Source of the DNA: Aeromonas caviae | GTDB taxonomy: Bacteria > Pseudomonadota > Gammaproteobacteria > Enterobacterales > Aeromonadaceae | Assembly (NCBI RefSeq): GCF_000819785.1 | Contig: NZ_CDBK01000044.1 | Location: 1-64,000 of the forward strand | Direction of reading: 5' to 3' | DNA length: 64,000 nt | Shown here: one piece after another, positions 17,560-25,961 of the stretch | Position numbering within the stretch: position 1 is the stretch's first letter | Layout of the letters: every line of letters begins with the position of its first letter | Made by a program: the position numbers and the translations under genes | Notes under the pieces: generated by a model | Seen by the model: only the letters and a program-made list of their open reading frames with translations | Told to the model about the DNA's origin: nothing | Databases searched by the model: none

Positions 17560-18611
17560 CAGTGGGCGGCCACCACGGGATCAGGGGTGCGGGTGTCGAC
17601 GATCACCTCGGTGGAGAGGCCGGGCAGCAGCTTGCCCGCCAGGGCGCCCGGATCCGGGATGCGGATCTTGACCGGCACCCGCTGCACGATTTTGGTGAAG
17701 TTGCCGGTGGCGTTCTCCGGCGGCAGCAGGGCGAACTTGGCGCCGGTGGCCGGAGAGAGGCTGTCGATGATCCCCTCGACCGGTTGATCCGGATAGGCAT
17801 CCAGGATCACCTCCACCTTCTGGCCCGGCTGCATGTGCTGCAACTGGGTCTCTTTGAAGTTGGCCTCGACCCACACCTGGCTCAGGGGCACCAGGCTGGC
17901 CACCTGCATACCGGACTGGACGTAGAGCCCTTCCCGCAGGCTGCGCTTGCCGATGATGCCGTCAGCCGGGACTCGCAGCTCGGTGTAGCCGAGTTCCAGC
18001 CTGGCTTGTTCAAGCTGGGCCTCGCTCAAAGCCAGCCTGGCCTGGTTCTGCTTGGCTTCGGCATCCAGCACCAGCAGCCGCTCGCGGGCGGCCTGCAAGG
18101 CGGCCTTGGCCTCCAGTGCCTGGGCCTGGTTGACCTGCAAGCCGGCGCGCACCTCGTCCAGGCTGTCCTGGGAGCTGTAGTGACGCTCATTGAGCTGGCT
18201 GACCCGGCGCACCTGCTGCTGGGCCCGGACCTGCTCGGCGTTGGCCGAGCTGACTTTTGCTTCGGCCTGGCGGATGAGGCTCAACTGCTGGATACGGGTG
18301 GCGGCGAGGTTATCCGCCGTCGCCTGGTTGAGGTGCAGATCGGCCTCGGCCTCCGCCACCTTGGTCCTGTATTCGCGGTCGTCGAGCCGGGCGATGAGCT
18401 GGCCGGCCTTCACCGCCTGGTTGTCGGTCACCAGTACTTCGCTGATGTAGCCGGAGAGCTTGGAACCGATGCCGGTCACCTCGCTTTGCAGGTAGGCGTT
18501 GTCGGTGCTCTCGAAGTAGCGGCCATGCAGATACCAGTAACCGGCAAACAGCAGGCCGAGCAGGGCCAGCACCAGGGCGGCCAGCAGGGGGATCTTCTTG
18601 TGTTGACTCAT
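17559..18611 (-). CDS. emrA: EmrA-type membrane fusion protein (HlyD family)
   Basis: A 350-aa periplasmic adaptor with one N-terminal transmembrane helix (about residues 8-25), the conserved ESTDNAYLQSEVTGI segment after it, a long coiled-coil hairpin with repeated Ala/Gln/Glu heptads (about 85-190) and a C-terminal beta-barrel ending in a TEVIVDTR segment. It bridges EmrB and TolC. The ATG at 18611 is taken because the residues before it do not belong to the family. It is divergent from a LysR gene that is probably its regulator. Confidence 0.92.
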   Translation of the reverse strand: MSQHKKIPLLAALVLALLGLLFAGYWYLHGRYFESTDNAYLQSEVTGIGSKLSGYISEVLVTDNQAVKAGQLIARLDDREYRTKVAEAEADLHLNQATADNLAATRIQQLSLIRQAEAKVSSANAEQVRAQQQVRRVSQLNERHYSSQDSLDEVRAGLQVNQAQALEAKAALQAARERLLVLDAEAKQNQARLALSEAQLEQARLELGYTELRVPADGIIGKRSLREGLYVQSGMQVASLVPLSQVWVEANFKETQLQHMQPGQKVEVILDAYPDQPVEGIIDSLSPATGAKFALLPPENATGNFTKIVQRVPVKIRIPDPGALAGKLLPGLSTEVIVDTRTPDPVVAAH

Positions 18612-18691
18612 GATATTGGTTTTCCTGAACTGTGGCGGGCAGGCTAACATCGTGCAACTGTTTCGATTAGTATCCATTCATGAGATATACA

Positions 18692-18707
18692 GTTTCACTG
18701 GTGAAAC
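18692..18707. promoter_or_regulatory. operator-like palindrome between emrA and its LysR gene
   Basis: GTTTCAC-TG-GTGAAAC is a perfect 16-bp dyad one base ahead of the LysR start codon, in the 97-bp divergent gap. A second GTTTC half lies near 18659. It is a good candidate binding site for the LysR protein, giving autoregulation. Confidence 0.45.
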
Positions 18708-18708
18708 A

Positions 18709-19611
18709 ATGGACCTGAATGCTGCCTTAATCCTCGTTCGTATCGTCGACAAGGGCTCCTTTACCGCCGCTGCCCAGGAGCTGGGCATGACCAAGGCGAC
18801 GGTGAGCCGCCGCATCGCCGAGCTGGAGCAGCGTCTCGGCGCGCGGCTGCTCTATCGCTCCACCCGGCAGCTCACCCTGACGGAAGCCGGTGAACAATAT
18901 TATCTACGCTGCAGCAAGGCGGTGGAGGAGCTGGCCCAGGCCGAGCTGATGCTCAGTGCCAGCCAGCAGGAGGTGACGGGGACCCTCAAGCTGGCGGTGC
19001 CCATCGAGACGGGACAGCTGGTGGTGGGCAGGCTGGTGGCGAACTTCCTGCAAGCCTATCCGGGCATGAAGGTGGAGCTGGAGCTGACCAACCGCATCGT
19101 GGATCCCATCAGCGAGGGGCTGGATGCCATCGTGCGGGTCGGCGACATGAGCGACTCCAACCTGGCGGCGCGGCGTCTCTGGAGCACCGAGCGGCTGCTG
19201 TGTGCCAGCCCGGACTATCTGGCGCGCCACCCGGTGATCCAGAGGCCCGCCGATCTGGTGCATCACGAGCGGATCGCGGTCAGCACGGGGTTCCTCGCCT
19301 CGCACTGGTGTTTCGAGCTGGATGATCGTGAAGTGCTGGTGGATCCCCCGTCCCGCTTCCAGGTCAACAACATCACCTGTGCCAGGGAGGCGGCGAAGGC
19401 GGGGCTGGGGCTGGCTTCCCTGCCCGCCATGCTGTGCCATGATGAGCTGGCGAACGGGACGCTGGTCTCCTTGCTGCCGGAGTGGCAGCAACCCAGGGTA
19501 CCCATCTACCTGCTGTTTCCCGAGCGGCGCCTGATGCCGCGCAAGCTGAGGGCATTCATCGATTTTCTGGTGGCCAACGGCCCGGCTTACGGCATCGACA
19601 AGCTGCTGTAA
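18709..19611 (+). CDS. LysR-family transcriptional regulator, divergent from emrAB
   Basis: A 300-aa LTTR of the AaeR/DsdC-like large group, with the N-terminal helix-turn-helix GSFTAAAQELGMTKATVSRR and the effector-domain stretch RLLYRSTRQLTLTEAG. The ATG is chosen because MDLNAALILVRIVDKG is the normal LTTR N terminus; the open frame upstream is not family-like. Its divergence from emrAB makes control of the pump the natural guess. It is followed by a decayed partial copy of the next gene's start. Confidence 0.88.
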   Translation: MDLNAALILVRIVDKGSFTAAAQELGMTKATVSRRIAELEQRLGARLLYRSTRQLTLTEAGEQYYLRCSKAVEELAQAELMLSASQQEVTGTLKLAVPIETGQLVVGRLVANFLQAYPGMKVELELTNRIVDPISEGLDAIVRVGDMSDSNLAARRLWSTERLLCASPDYLARHPVIQRPADLVHHERIAVSTGFLASHWCFELDDREVLVDPPSRFQVNNITCAREAAKAGLGLASLPAMLCHDELANGTLVSLLPEWQQPRVPIYLLFPERRLMPRKLRAFIDFLVANGPAYGIDKLL

Positions 19612-19634
19612 GGGTTTCGAGGACAACGTATGGA
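19610..19634 (+). repeat. direct repeat, upstream copy (25 bp)
   Basis: Twenty-five bases from the LysR stop codon through GTATGGA are identical to 19721-19745, and weaker similarity continues downstream for about 60 bp. It marks a tandem duplication of the 5' end of the DUF2007 gene. Confidence 0.9.
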
Positions 19635-19692
19635 GCGGTGGATGAATCTGTATCGGGCATCGCACTCCCGGAAGATGCTCGCCCTGGAATGA
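19630..19692 (+). pseudogene. truncated duplicate of the DUF2007 gene start
   Basis: An open frame of 20 codons whose product begins MERWMNLYRASHSRKMLALE, closely matching MDQWINLYRASHSLEAHALK of the intact gene at 19741. It has the same 5' leader and then stops. It is a relic of a 111-bp-offset tandem duplication rather than a functional gene. Confidence 0.8.
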
Positions 19693-19720
19693 TGGTAGTG
19701 CTGGTGATGACGGCACTGGC

Positions 19721-19745
19721 AAGGGTTTCGAGGACAACGTATGGA
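19721..19745 (+). repeat. direct repeat, downstream copy (25 bp)
   Basis: Second copy of the 25-bp repeat, including the ribosome site region and first two codons of the intact DUF2007 gene. Confidence 0.9.
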
Positions 19746-20055
19746 TCAGTGGATTAACTTGTATCGCGCCTCTCACTCCCTGGAGGCGCATGCCCTGAAA
19801 GGGGCCTTGGAGGTAGAGGGAGTCAGGGTGCGCCTCAGCGGCGAAGGACTCTCCGGCGCGCTCGGGGAGCTGCCGGTGGATCTGCTGCAAGTGACCCTGA
19901 TGGTGAACGAGCGGGATCGTCAGCGGGCGGGCCGGATCATCGAGCGCTACCAGCAGCGCCAGGGCAACGGCTGGCTGTGCGGCCAGTGCGGGGAGGAGAA
20001 CGGCGCCAACTTCGATATCTGCTGGCGCTGCCATCACGATCCCCAGGATCATTGA
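19741..20055 (+). CDS. DUF2007 protein fused to a C-terminal zinc ribbon
   Basis: A 104-aa protein. Residues 1-70 resemble DUF2007 (putative signal-transducing fold: LYRASHSLEAHALKGALEVEG then a Leu/Val strand pattern), and residues 80-100 carry CGQCGEENGANFDICWRC, two CxxC knuckles like a RanBP2-type zinc finger. DUF2007 proteins are often paired with zinc ribbons but their role is unknown. It is transcribed with the LysR gene or from the duplicated leader. Confidence 0.75.
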   Translation: MDQWINLYRASHSLEAHALKGALEVEGVRVRLSGEGLSGALGELPVDLLQVTLMVNERDRQRAGRIIERYQQRQGNGWLCGQCGEENGANFDICWRCHHDPQDH

Positions 20056-20070
20056 ACGCCCCTCGCGCCC

Positions 20071-21354
20071 TCAGCGCAGGGTGAAGTCGATGTCATCCCC
20101 CGCATGGGCATCGTGGTAGGTGGCGAGATCCAGCTCCTTCTCGCTGCGGGCGATGAGCACGGAGACCAGGATGTCGCCGGAGACGTTGACCGTGGTGCGC
20201 GCCATGTCGAGGATCCGGTCTATGCCGGCGATGAGCGCCACCCCTTCCAGCGGCAGTCCCACGGCAGTGAGGGTCAGGGTCAGCAGCATCAGCCCGGTAC
20301 CGGGTGTGCCCGCCGTGCCTATGCTGGCCAGCGTGACGATGCTGATGATGGTCAGGTAGTCCACCAGATGCAGATCCACCCCGAAGGCCTGGGCCACGAA
20401 CAGGGCGGTGACTCCCTGATAGAGGGCGGTGCCATCCATGTTGATGGTGGCGCCGATGGGCAGCACCTTGGCGGTGATGGCGGGGGAGACCCCGAGCCTG
20501 CGTTCGGCGCAGGCCAGGCTGATGGGCAGGGTGCTGCTGCTTGAACTGCTGGTGAAGGCCACCGCCTGGGCATCGACGATGCTCTTGAAGTAGTGCAACG
20601 GGTTGAGGCGCGCCATCAGGAGCAGCAGGCTGCTGTAGACGCCAAGCACGTGGAGCAGGCAGCCGAGGTAGACGGCGCCGATCACCTTGAGCAGCGGCAA
20701 CAGCAGGCTGACGCCGTACTTGCCGGTCATCCAGGCCATCAGGGCGCAGACGCCATAGGGGGCCAGGGCCATCACCATCTGGGTCAGCTTGAACATTCCC
20801 TCCGCCAGAGAGGTAAAGAACAGGATGGCGGGGCGGCCGCGTCGCCCGGTGGCGTTGAGGGCGAGAGCGAGGGCCACGGCGAACACGATCACCTGCAATA
20901 TCTTGCCATCGCCCATGGCCTGCACCGGGTTGCGCGGCACCAGGTGGCTCAGCACGCTGGCCAGGGTAGGTTGCTGCGCCATGGCGCCCCGTTCATAAGG
21001 ACCCATATTGGCGCCCATGCCCGGTTCCAGCAGCCAGCCCATCATCAGGCCGATGCAGATGGCGACGGCGGTGGAGCAGAGATAGAAGCCGATGGCCTTG
21101 CCGGCGATGCGGTCGAGCCGCTTGCCCTTGAGCAGGGCAGTGAGGCCTGCCAGGACGGAACAGAAGATGAGGGGCACCATCAGCATCTGGATGGTGTTGA
21201 CGAACAGGACGCCGATGGGCTTGAGCAGCAGGGCCTGCTCGCTGAAGCAGAGCCCCAGACCTATCCCGGTCAGCATGCCGAGCAGGGTCTTCAACCAGAG
21301 CGGGCGACGGGTCCAGATCCGCCAGGGTTTGAAGACCAATCCATGGAACAGCAT
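20071..21354 (-). CDS. dicarboxylate/amino acid:cation symporter (DAACS family)
   Basis: A 427-aa secondary transporter with about eight hydrophobic helices. It has the serine-rich re-entrant loop TSSSSSSTLP and the NMDGTALYQGVTALF motif, both signatures of GltP/DctA/SstT-like symporters that import glutamate, aspartate or C4-dicarboxylates with H+ or Na+. The start is placed at the ATG following AAGGACA, giving MLFHGLVFKPW. The substrate cannot be assigned from sequence alone. Converges on the DUF2007 gene with only 15 bp between stops. Confidence 0.9.
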   Translation of the reverse strand: MLFHGLVFKPWRIWTRRPLWLKTLLGMLTGIGLGLCFSEQALLLKPIGVLFVNTIQMLMVPLIFCSVLAGLTALLKGKRLDRIAGKAIGFYLCSTAVAICIGLMMGWLLEPGMGANMGPYERGAMAQQPTLASVLSHLVPRNPVQAMGDGKILQVIVFAVALALALNATGRRGRPAILFFTSLAEGMFKLTQMVMALAPYGVCALMAWMTGKYGVSLLLPLLKVIGAVYLGCLLHVLGVYSSLLLLMARLNPLHYFKSIVDAQAVAFTSSSSSSTLPISLACAERRLGVSPAITAKVLPIGATINMDGTALYQGVTALFVAQAFGVDLHLVDYLTIISIVTLASIGTAGTPGTGLMLLTLTLTAVGLPLEGVALIAGIDRILDMARTTVNVSGDILVSVLIARSEKELDLATYHDAHAGDDIDFTLR

Positions 21355-21562
21355 GACGCCAATGTCCTTATTTTCTGTCTGCGGTGGCAAAAAGGGGCGA
21401 CAGTGTAGCCATCCCCCCGTCAGGTTGCCACATTATCGACAAAGCGGCGCTCACGACCAGCCCGCTGGCGTTAAAAAAGGCGTTTTGTTGGCCTATATCA
21501 AGAACCCTCTCCGGGCTTCGGGCTTTAATTGTCATCTGACATGATGATTAAAGAGGTTCGAG

Positions 21563-21808
21563 ATGTCCCAATCGATACACGGTCACGAAGTGATGGAGAT
21601 GATGCTGGAGCAGGAGAGTCCGTTTACCCGGGCCAGCCTCAGGGCGGCGATCGCCTCGCGCTTCGGTGCCGAGGCCCGGTTCCACACCTGCAGCGCCAGC
21701 GAGATGGACGCTGACGCCCTGATCGACTTCCTTGCCAGGCGCGGCAAGTTCATCGACTCGGAGTCAGGGTTCCAGACCCGCGCTGACAAGATCTGCAACC
21801 ACGGATGA
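21563..21808 (+). CDS. yecH: YecH-family metal-binding protein
   Basis: An 81-aa protein with the HGHEVMEMM start, RFHTCSASEM in the middle, GKFIDSE and a terminal CNHG, the conserved His/Cys set of the YecH (DUF2492) family. It is thought to bind a metal in the cytoplasm; no reaction is known. The ATG follows AGAGG. Confidence 0.88.
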   Translation: MSQSIHGHEVMEMMLEQESPFTRASLRAAIASRFGAEARFHTCSASEMDADALIDFLARRGKFIDSESGFQTRADKICNHG

Positions 21809-21909
21809 TCGCCAGCGGCGAGCGCGGTGGGGCGCTCGCCGAATCCCGCCACCTTTGTTATATTTCGCCCTCCTTCCCCTCTTGTTGAAAGGTTCTGCCC
21901 GGGCGATCT

Positions 21910-22509
21910 ATGGACACATTCTCCGCTGCCGTCATGCTGTTTCTGATCATGGATCCGCTGGGCAACCTGCCGGTCTTCCTCTCCATCCTGCGCCATGTCG
22001 ACCCCAAGCGTCGACGCAAGGTAATGCTGCGGGAGCTGTTGTTTTCACTGGTGATCATGATGGGCTTCCTGTTCGCAGGTCAGCAGATCCTGAGCTTCCT
22101 CAACCTGCGTCAGGAGGCGGTCAGCATCGCGGGGGGCATCATCCTCTTCCTCATCGCTATCAAGATGATCTTCCCGAGCCCCGGTGGCGTGACCGGGCTG
22201 GCGGCGGGGGAGGAGCCCTTCCTGGTGCCCATGGCCATCCCCATGATTGCGGGCCCCTCCATCCTGGCTTCCCTGCTGCTTCTGGCCAACCAGGAGCCGA
22301 CCCGGATGGTGGACTGGTCATTGGCCCTGCTGATGGCCTGGGGGGCCAGCGCCGTGATCCTGATGTTCTACGAGCTGTTCAACAAGCTGCTGGGTGAGCG
22401 AGGACTCACCGCGGTGGAGCGGCTGATGGGCATGCTGCTGGTGATGATCTCGGTGCAGATGCTGCTGGACGGGGTGCACCACTATCTGGCGGTGACGGGT
22501 CAGAACTGA
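21910..22509 (+). CDS. yhgN: MarC/YhgN-family inner-membrane protein
   Basis: A 199-aa protein with six predicted transmembrane helices and the family landmarks MDPLGNLPVFLSIL near the N terminus and PMAIPMIAGPSIL in the middle. MarC proteins have no established function despite their name; transport of small solutes has been proposed. The gene is monocistronic, about 100 bp after yecH, and ends in a strong terminator. Confidence 0.88.
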   Translation: MDTFSAAVMLFLIMDPLGNLPVFLSILRHVDPKRRRKVMLRELLFSLVIMMGFLFAGQQILSFLNLRQEAVSIAGGIILFLIAIKMIFPSPGGVTGLAAGEEPFLVPMAIPMIAGPSILASLLLLANQEPTRMVDWSLALLMAWGASAVILMFYELFNKLLGERGLTAVERLMGMLLVMISVQMLLDGVHHYLAVTGQN

Positions 22510-22536
22510 CGGGGCGAATGCTGATGTCAACGTGAA

Positions 22537-22566
22537 ACGGGGCTTCTTGAGCCCCGTTTTTTTTTT
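22537..22566. terminator. terminator shared by yhgN and the LysR gene
   Basis: ACGGGGC / GCCCCGT hairpin followed by ten T residues on the plus strand. The minus strand has only a short A-derived tail, so it is strongest for yhgN. Confidence 0.9.
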
Positions 22567-22571
22567 GCGCG

Positions 22572-23549
22572 TCAGGCGGCAGCGGCCGGGCCGTCCGCCG
22601 AGGTTTCCAGCTTGCCCATGATGAGAGCGAGCAGGGTCTCCCGCAGCCAGCGATGGCCCGGATCCTCCTCGTGGCGCTGATGCCAGATGAGCAGGTGGGA
22701 GATGCTGTCCAGGGCGATGGGCAGCGGCAGCGGCACCAGGGGATAGACCTGGGTCGCGTGGCGGGCATAGAGCCGGGAGAGGGTCACTATCATGTCCGAG
22801 TGCATGCCCATGCGCAGGGCCGCCTCGAAGGAGGGCACGGTCGCCTCGATCCGGCGATAGAGATCCTGCTCCGCCAGCTTGTGATCCAGCATCCAGCGAT
22901 CCCGCCCCTCGCAGTAGGTCTGCACATGGGGGTAGGCGAGGTAACGGGCGAGATCCCACTCGGGCTCCTGCAAGGCAGGGTGATCCCGCTGCACCAGGCA
23001 GGTGAGATCGTCGATGGTGAGCAACCGCTGGCAGATGGCGTTGGGCAGGGTGTCGAGGCGAAAATCCGAATTGATGCAGTTCTCCCGCACCGTGAAGGCG
23101 ATATCCACCTGGCCCTGGCTCATCTCGGTCAGGCTGTGCTCGGTCCACTCCTCGTAGCGCAGGCGGATGCCAGGGGCCTGACGCTTCAGCTCGCTCAGGT
23201 AGAGGGGGGCAAACAGGGTGAAGGCGCTGTCCATGCTGGCGATGACGAACTCCCGCTCCGTGCTGGCGGGATCGAAGTCCGGCGGCTGGATCAGGTTGTC
23301 CAGGGAGAGCAGTATGGGCTGCAGTTGCTGCTGGAGATCCAGGGCGCGCGGAGTGGGATCCATCCCGTAGGCCGAGCGCACGAACAGGGGATCGTCAAAG
23401 GTCTCCCGCAACCGTCCGAGGGCCTTGCTGACGGCGGACTGGCTCAGGTGCAAACGGCGTGCAGCCCGGCTGCCGTTGCGCTCTTCCAGCAAGACTTGCA
23501 GGATTATCAACAAATTAAGGTCTATGCGTGCAAGCTGTTCCAGCAACAT
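22572..23549 (-). CDS. LysR-family transcriptional regulator
   Basis: A 325-aa LTTR of the NodD/LeuO-like subgroup: LARIDLNLLIILQVLLEE then RLHLSQSAVSKALGRLRE in the DNA-binding domain and PLFVRSAYGMDPTPRA just after. ATG 23549 follows AAGAGGA. No metabolic gene is divergent from it; upstream lie only a candidate small RNA and the orphan tatA-like gene. Target unknown. Confidence 0.86.
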   Translation of the reverse strand: MLLEQLARIDLNLLIILQVLLEERNGSRAARRLHLSQSAVSKALGRLRETFDDPLFVRSAYGMDPTPRALDLQQQLQPILLSLDNLIQPPDFDPASTEREFVIASMDSAFTLFAPLYLSELKRQAPGIRLRYEEWTEHSLTEMSQGQVDIAFTVRENCINSDFRLDTLPNAICQRLLTIDDLTCLVQRDHPALQEPEWDLARYLAYPHVQTYCEGRDRWMLDHKLAEQDLYRRIEATVPSFEAALRMGMHSDMIVTLSRLYARHATQVYPLVPLPLPIALDSISHLLIWHQRHEEDPGHRWLRETLLALIMGKLETSADGPAAAA

Positions 23550-23589
23550 GATATGAATCCTCTTCAATTCCTAGATGAATATATACCAT

Positions 23590-23618
23590 TTGTTTTCATA
23601 TCTTGGCGATCCTATGCT
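23590..23618 (+). promoter_or_regulatory. sigma-70-like promoter of a candidate small RNA
   Basis: TTGTTT (23590-23595), exactly 17 bp, then TATGCT (23613-23618). It faces an orphan terminator about 95 bp downstream with no open frame between. Confidence 0.45.
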
Positions 23619-23624
23619 CGACGG

Positions 23625-23719
23625 GTCTCTCGCCCTGGTGGCGGCTGGTACAGGATGTAGCGGTTGAGGGGACAAGTAGCACCGACTCATACGGCGGCCC
23701 ATGGTCGCCGTATTTTTTT
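23625..23719 (+). ncRNA. candidate small RNA of about 95 nt
   Basis: Between the LysR start and the tatA-like gene lies an intrinsic terminator (ATACGGCG / CGCCGTAT at 23689-23713, then seven T) that belongs to no gene. A good promoter lies at the right distance upstream. The stretch contains two GGA motifs (ACAGGATG and GGGGACAAG) but too few to call a CsrA-binding RNA. I recognise no known family. Confidence 0.4.
23689..23719 (+). terminator. orphan intrinsic terminator
   Basis: Eight-base perfect stem ATACGGCG / CGCCGTAT with a nine-base loop and seven T residues. It lies ahead of, not behind, the nearest plus-strand gene. Confidence 0.88.
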
Positions 23720-23840
23720 GCGCCTCGTCGCCGTTTTGCGCGATTTTTTCGCCAACTTGCACCTGCCTTGATTTTGCCCAACAATCGATACGCTTTCTTT
23801 TGATACAACCTCCAGGTATCTAACAGTCAGGAGTCTCCCT

Positions 23841-24005
23841 ATGGGACTGGGTGGCATTCATATCTGGCATCTGCTGATCCTGCTCGTGGTCGTCGTCGTG
23901 GTGTTTGGCAGCAAACGCCTGGCTGGCGCCGGTGAGGATCTGGGCACTGCCATCAGGGATTTTCGCAACGCCTTGCGCGACGATGACAATATCCGGAATA
24001 AGTAG
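23841..24005 (+). CDS. orphan short TatA/TatE-like protein (54 aa)
   Basis: A 54-residue protein: an N-terminal membrane helix (IWHLLILLVVVVVVF), the FGSKRL hinge equivalent to FGTKKL of TatA, and an amphipathic helix AGEDLGTAIRDFRNAL, then a short charged tail. This is the plan of the Tat pore component TatA/TatE, but the usual 30-40 residue tail is missing and no tatB or tatC is adjacent. The start follows AGGAG. It probably acts as a TatE-like accessory to the main Tat system encoded elsewhere. It is ten bases ahead of the yfcZ-like gene. Confidence 0.85.
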   Translation: MGLGGIHIWHLLILLVVVVVVFGSKRLAGAGEDLGTAIRDFRNALRDDDNIRNK

Positions 24006-24015
24006 GAGTGAACGT

Positions 24016-24318
24016 ATGTCTGTAGACGAGAAAGTGGAACTGAACGAGACCTGTGACAGTTGCGGCTGTTTCGCCGAAATTGGCACCATCATCGGCGAAG
24101 GTGACGACGTCATGGAGCTGGTGATCGAGGCCGCTGCAGAAGCCGACGCCCGCGAGAAATTTGCGGCTTACGAGGCGCTGGCCAAGCAGGTCACTGCCGA
24201 AGCCAAAAGCAGCAGCGAGCTGAGCCGGGGCCCTGATGGCGTGATCCTGAAGGCCCGCCTGCAATTCACCTGTACCGCCGAGAAGCTGATCTTCGAGATG
24301 CGCGCCCGCTCCCTCTGA
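24016..24318 (+). CDS. yfcZ: YfcZ/YiiS family protein (DUF406)
   Basis: A 100-aa acidic cytoplasmic protein with the family start NETCDSCGCFAEIGTIIGEGD, where the three cysteines are close together, and a C-terminal LQFTCTAEKLIFEMRARSL strand. E. coli YfcZ/YiiS are uncharacterised. The ten-base gap to the tatA-like gene indicates one operon. A short GC hairpin follows. Confidence 0.88.
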   Translation: MSVDEKVELNETCDSCGCFAEIGTIIGEGDDVMELVIEAAAEADAREKFAAYEALAKQVTAEAKSSSELSRGPDGVILKARLQFTCTAEKLIFEMRARSL

Positions 24319-24330
24319 GATCGTGATGAC

Positions 24331-24356
24331 ACGGCAGGCTTGCCTGCCGTCTTGCT
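24331..24356 (+). terminator. weak terminator after the yfcZ-like gene
   Basis: ACGGCAGGC-TT-GCCTGCCGT hairpin followed by a mixed CTTGCTCT tail. Confidence 0.5.
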
Positions 24357-24534
24357 CTGTCCCTCGCTTTTTCCCTCCCTTTGCGTTGTATAGTGAGTTA
24401 TCCCACGGACGATCCGTTTTCCGTCCGGCATGCGCCGATCGGCAGAAGATCCCGCGACGCCCCATGACTTGGCGCAGGCGCCTTCTGCGACAGACCCGAC
24501 GGTGCGCACCGGCCCACAGCGAGGTGGTTAAATC

Positions 24535-25956
24535 ATGATGCGGCGATGGATCTGGGCCCTGCTGGCTCTCTGCTCTCTCCCTCTGCTGGCGGCGGATCTC
24601 AAGCCGCAGTTGCTGCCCCAGGCCGGTGATCTCGAACACATCCTGCAAAAAAAAGAGCTCAGGGCCCTGGTGGTCTATGAGCGGGGGTTTTTCTTTTTCG
24701 ACAAGGGAGCCCAGTACGGCATCCTGGTCAATCAGCTTCAGGGATTCGAGCGCTGGTTGAACCAGACCTACCTGGCCAAGGAGAAGCTCAAGCTCAAGAT
24801 CATTTATATCCCGGTGCGCCAGGACAAGCTGCTGGACTATCTGGCCGAGGGGCGTGGGGATCTGGTGGCCGCCAACCTGACGGTCACCCCCACCCGGCGC
24901 GAGCAGGTGACCTTCTCCCAGCCACTGATCGCCCCCATCGAGGAGTGGGTGGTGAGCCAGCGGGATCTCCCTGCCTTCAATCGCATCACCCAGCTGTCCG
25001 GCCGGCGGATCTGGGTGCGAGCCAGCTCCAGTTATTTCGAGAGCCTGCACCAGCTCAACTGGCTGTTTCGGGAGCTGGGGTTGCCCCCGGTCTACATCGA
25101 GACGGTTCCCGAATACCTGCAGGACGGGGACCTGCTGGAGATGGTGTCAGCCGGGATCATTCCGCTGACGGTCACCGACAGCTTCAAGGGGCGGATCTGG
25201 CTCGACATGATTGGCGGCCTCAAGGCCCACAGGCTGATTCCGCTGCGGGACAAGGGGCGAAGCGCCTGGGCCCTGCGCAACAACAGCCCGGAGCTGCTCA
25301 AGGCGGTGAACGCCTACATCTCGGAGTCGAGCAAGCGGACCCTCTACAGTGACATGACATTGCGCCGCCTGCTGGCGCAAAGCGACCGCATGAGCAACAT
25401 ACTGGCGCCGGACCCGCTGGGGCGCCTGTCGACCATTCGCAAGGTACTGGAGGCCCAGGCGGACAAGTATCAGCTGGACTGGCTGATGCTGGCCGCGCTG
25501 GCTTACAAGGAGTCGGGGCTCAATCCCAATGTCGGCTCCCACCGGGGGGCCGTCGGCATCATGCAACTGCTGCCGAGTACCGGCAAGGAGGTGGGGATCC
25601 GAGGCGCCAGACTCACCAGTCTGGAGGGCAATGTGGAGGCGGCCTGTCGCTACATGCGGCTCATCCTGGACACCTACTTCAATGATCCCGGGATGGACAG
25701 GCTCAATCGCCATCTGTTCGCCCTGGCCGCCTACAATGCGGGTCCGAACCGTGTCCAGGCATTGCAGGCCAAGGCGGCCGACAAGGGGCTGGATCCGAAC
25801 GTCTGGTTCGGCAACGTGGAGCAGCTGGTGGCCAACGACGTGGGCCAGGGGCCCATCAACTACGTTGGCACCATCTACAAATACTACGTGGCCTACCGTT
25901 TCAGCCTGCCCCAGCTGGAGGGCAAGTCAGAGGCCATCGAGGCGGTGCAGCCCTGA
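24535..25956 (+). CDS. MltF-like membrane-bound lytic murein transglycosylase
   Basis: A 473-aa exported protein. A signal peptide (cleavage after LLAA near residue 20) is followed by a periplasmic solute-binding-like domain (about 35-270) and a C-terminal SLT lysozyme-like domain with catalytic Glu326 in YKESGLNP, AVGIMQLLPSTG and AAYNAGPNRV. This two-domain layout is that of MltF, which cuts peptidoglycan to 1,6-anhydromuropeptides. GAGGTGG precedes the double ATG. The signal peptide lacks a lipobox cysteine, so it is not a lipoprotein. Confidence 0.88.
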   Translation: MMRRWIWALLALCSLPLLAADLKPQLLPQAGDLEHILQKKELRALVVYERGFFFFDKGAQYGILVNQLQGFERWLNQTYLAKEKLKLKIIYIPVRQDKLLDYLAEGRGDLVAANLTVTPTRREQVTFSQPLIAPIEEWVVSQRDLPAFNRITQLSGRRIWVRASSSYFESLHQLNWLFRELGLPPVYIETVPEYLQDGDLLEMVSAGIIPLTVTDSFKGRIWLDMIGGLKAHRLIPLRDKGRSAWALRNNSPELLKAVNAYISESSKRTLYSDMTLRRLLAQSDRMSNILAPDPLGRLSTIRKVLEAQADKYQLDWLMLAALAYKESGLNPNVGSHRGAVGIMQLLPSTGKEVGIRGARLTSLEGNVEAACRYMRLILDTYFNDPGMDRLNRHLFALAAYNAGPNRVQALQAKAADKGLDPNVWFGNVEQLVANDVGQGPINYVGTIYKYYVAYRFSLPQLEGKSEAIEAVQP

Positions 25957-25961
25957 GCCTG

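Noticed and set aside
15985-17787. A 600-codon plus-strand open frame over emrB and the end of emrA.
   Set aside because: His/Gln-rich antisense shadow of two good genes.
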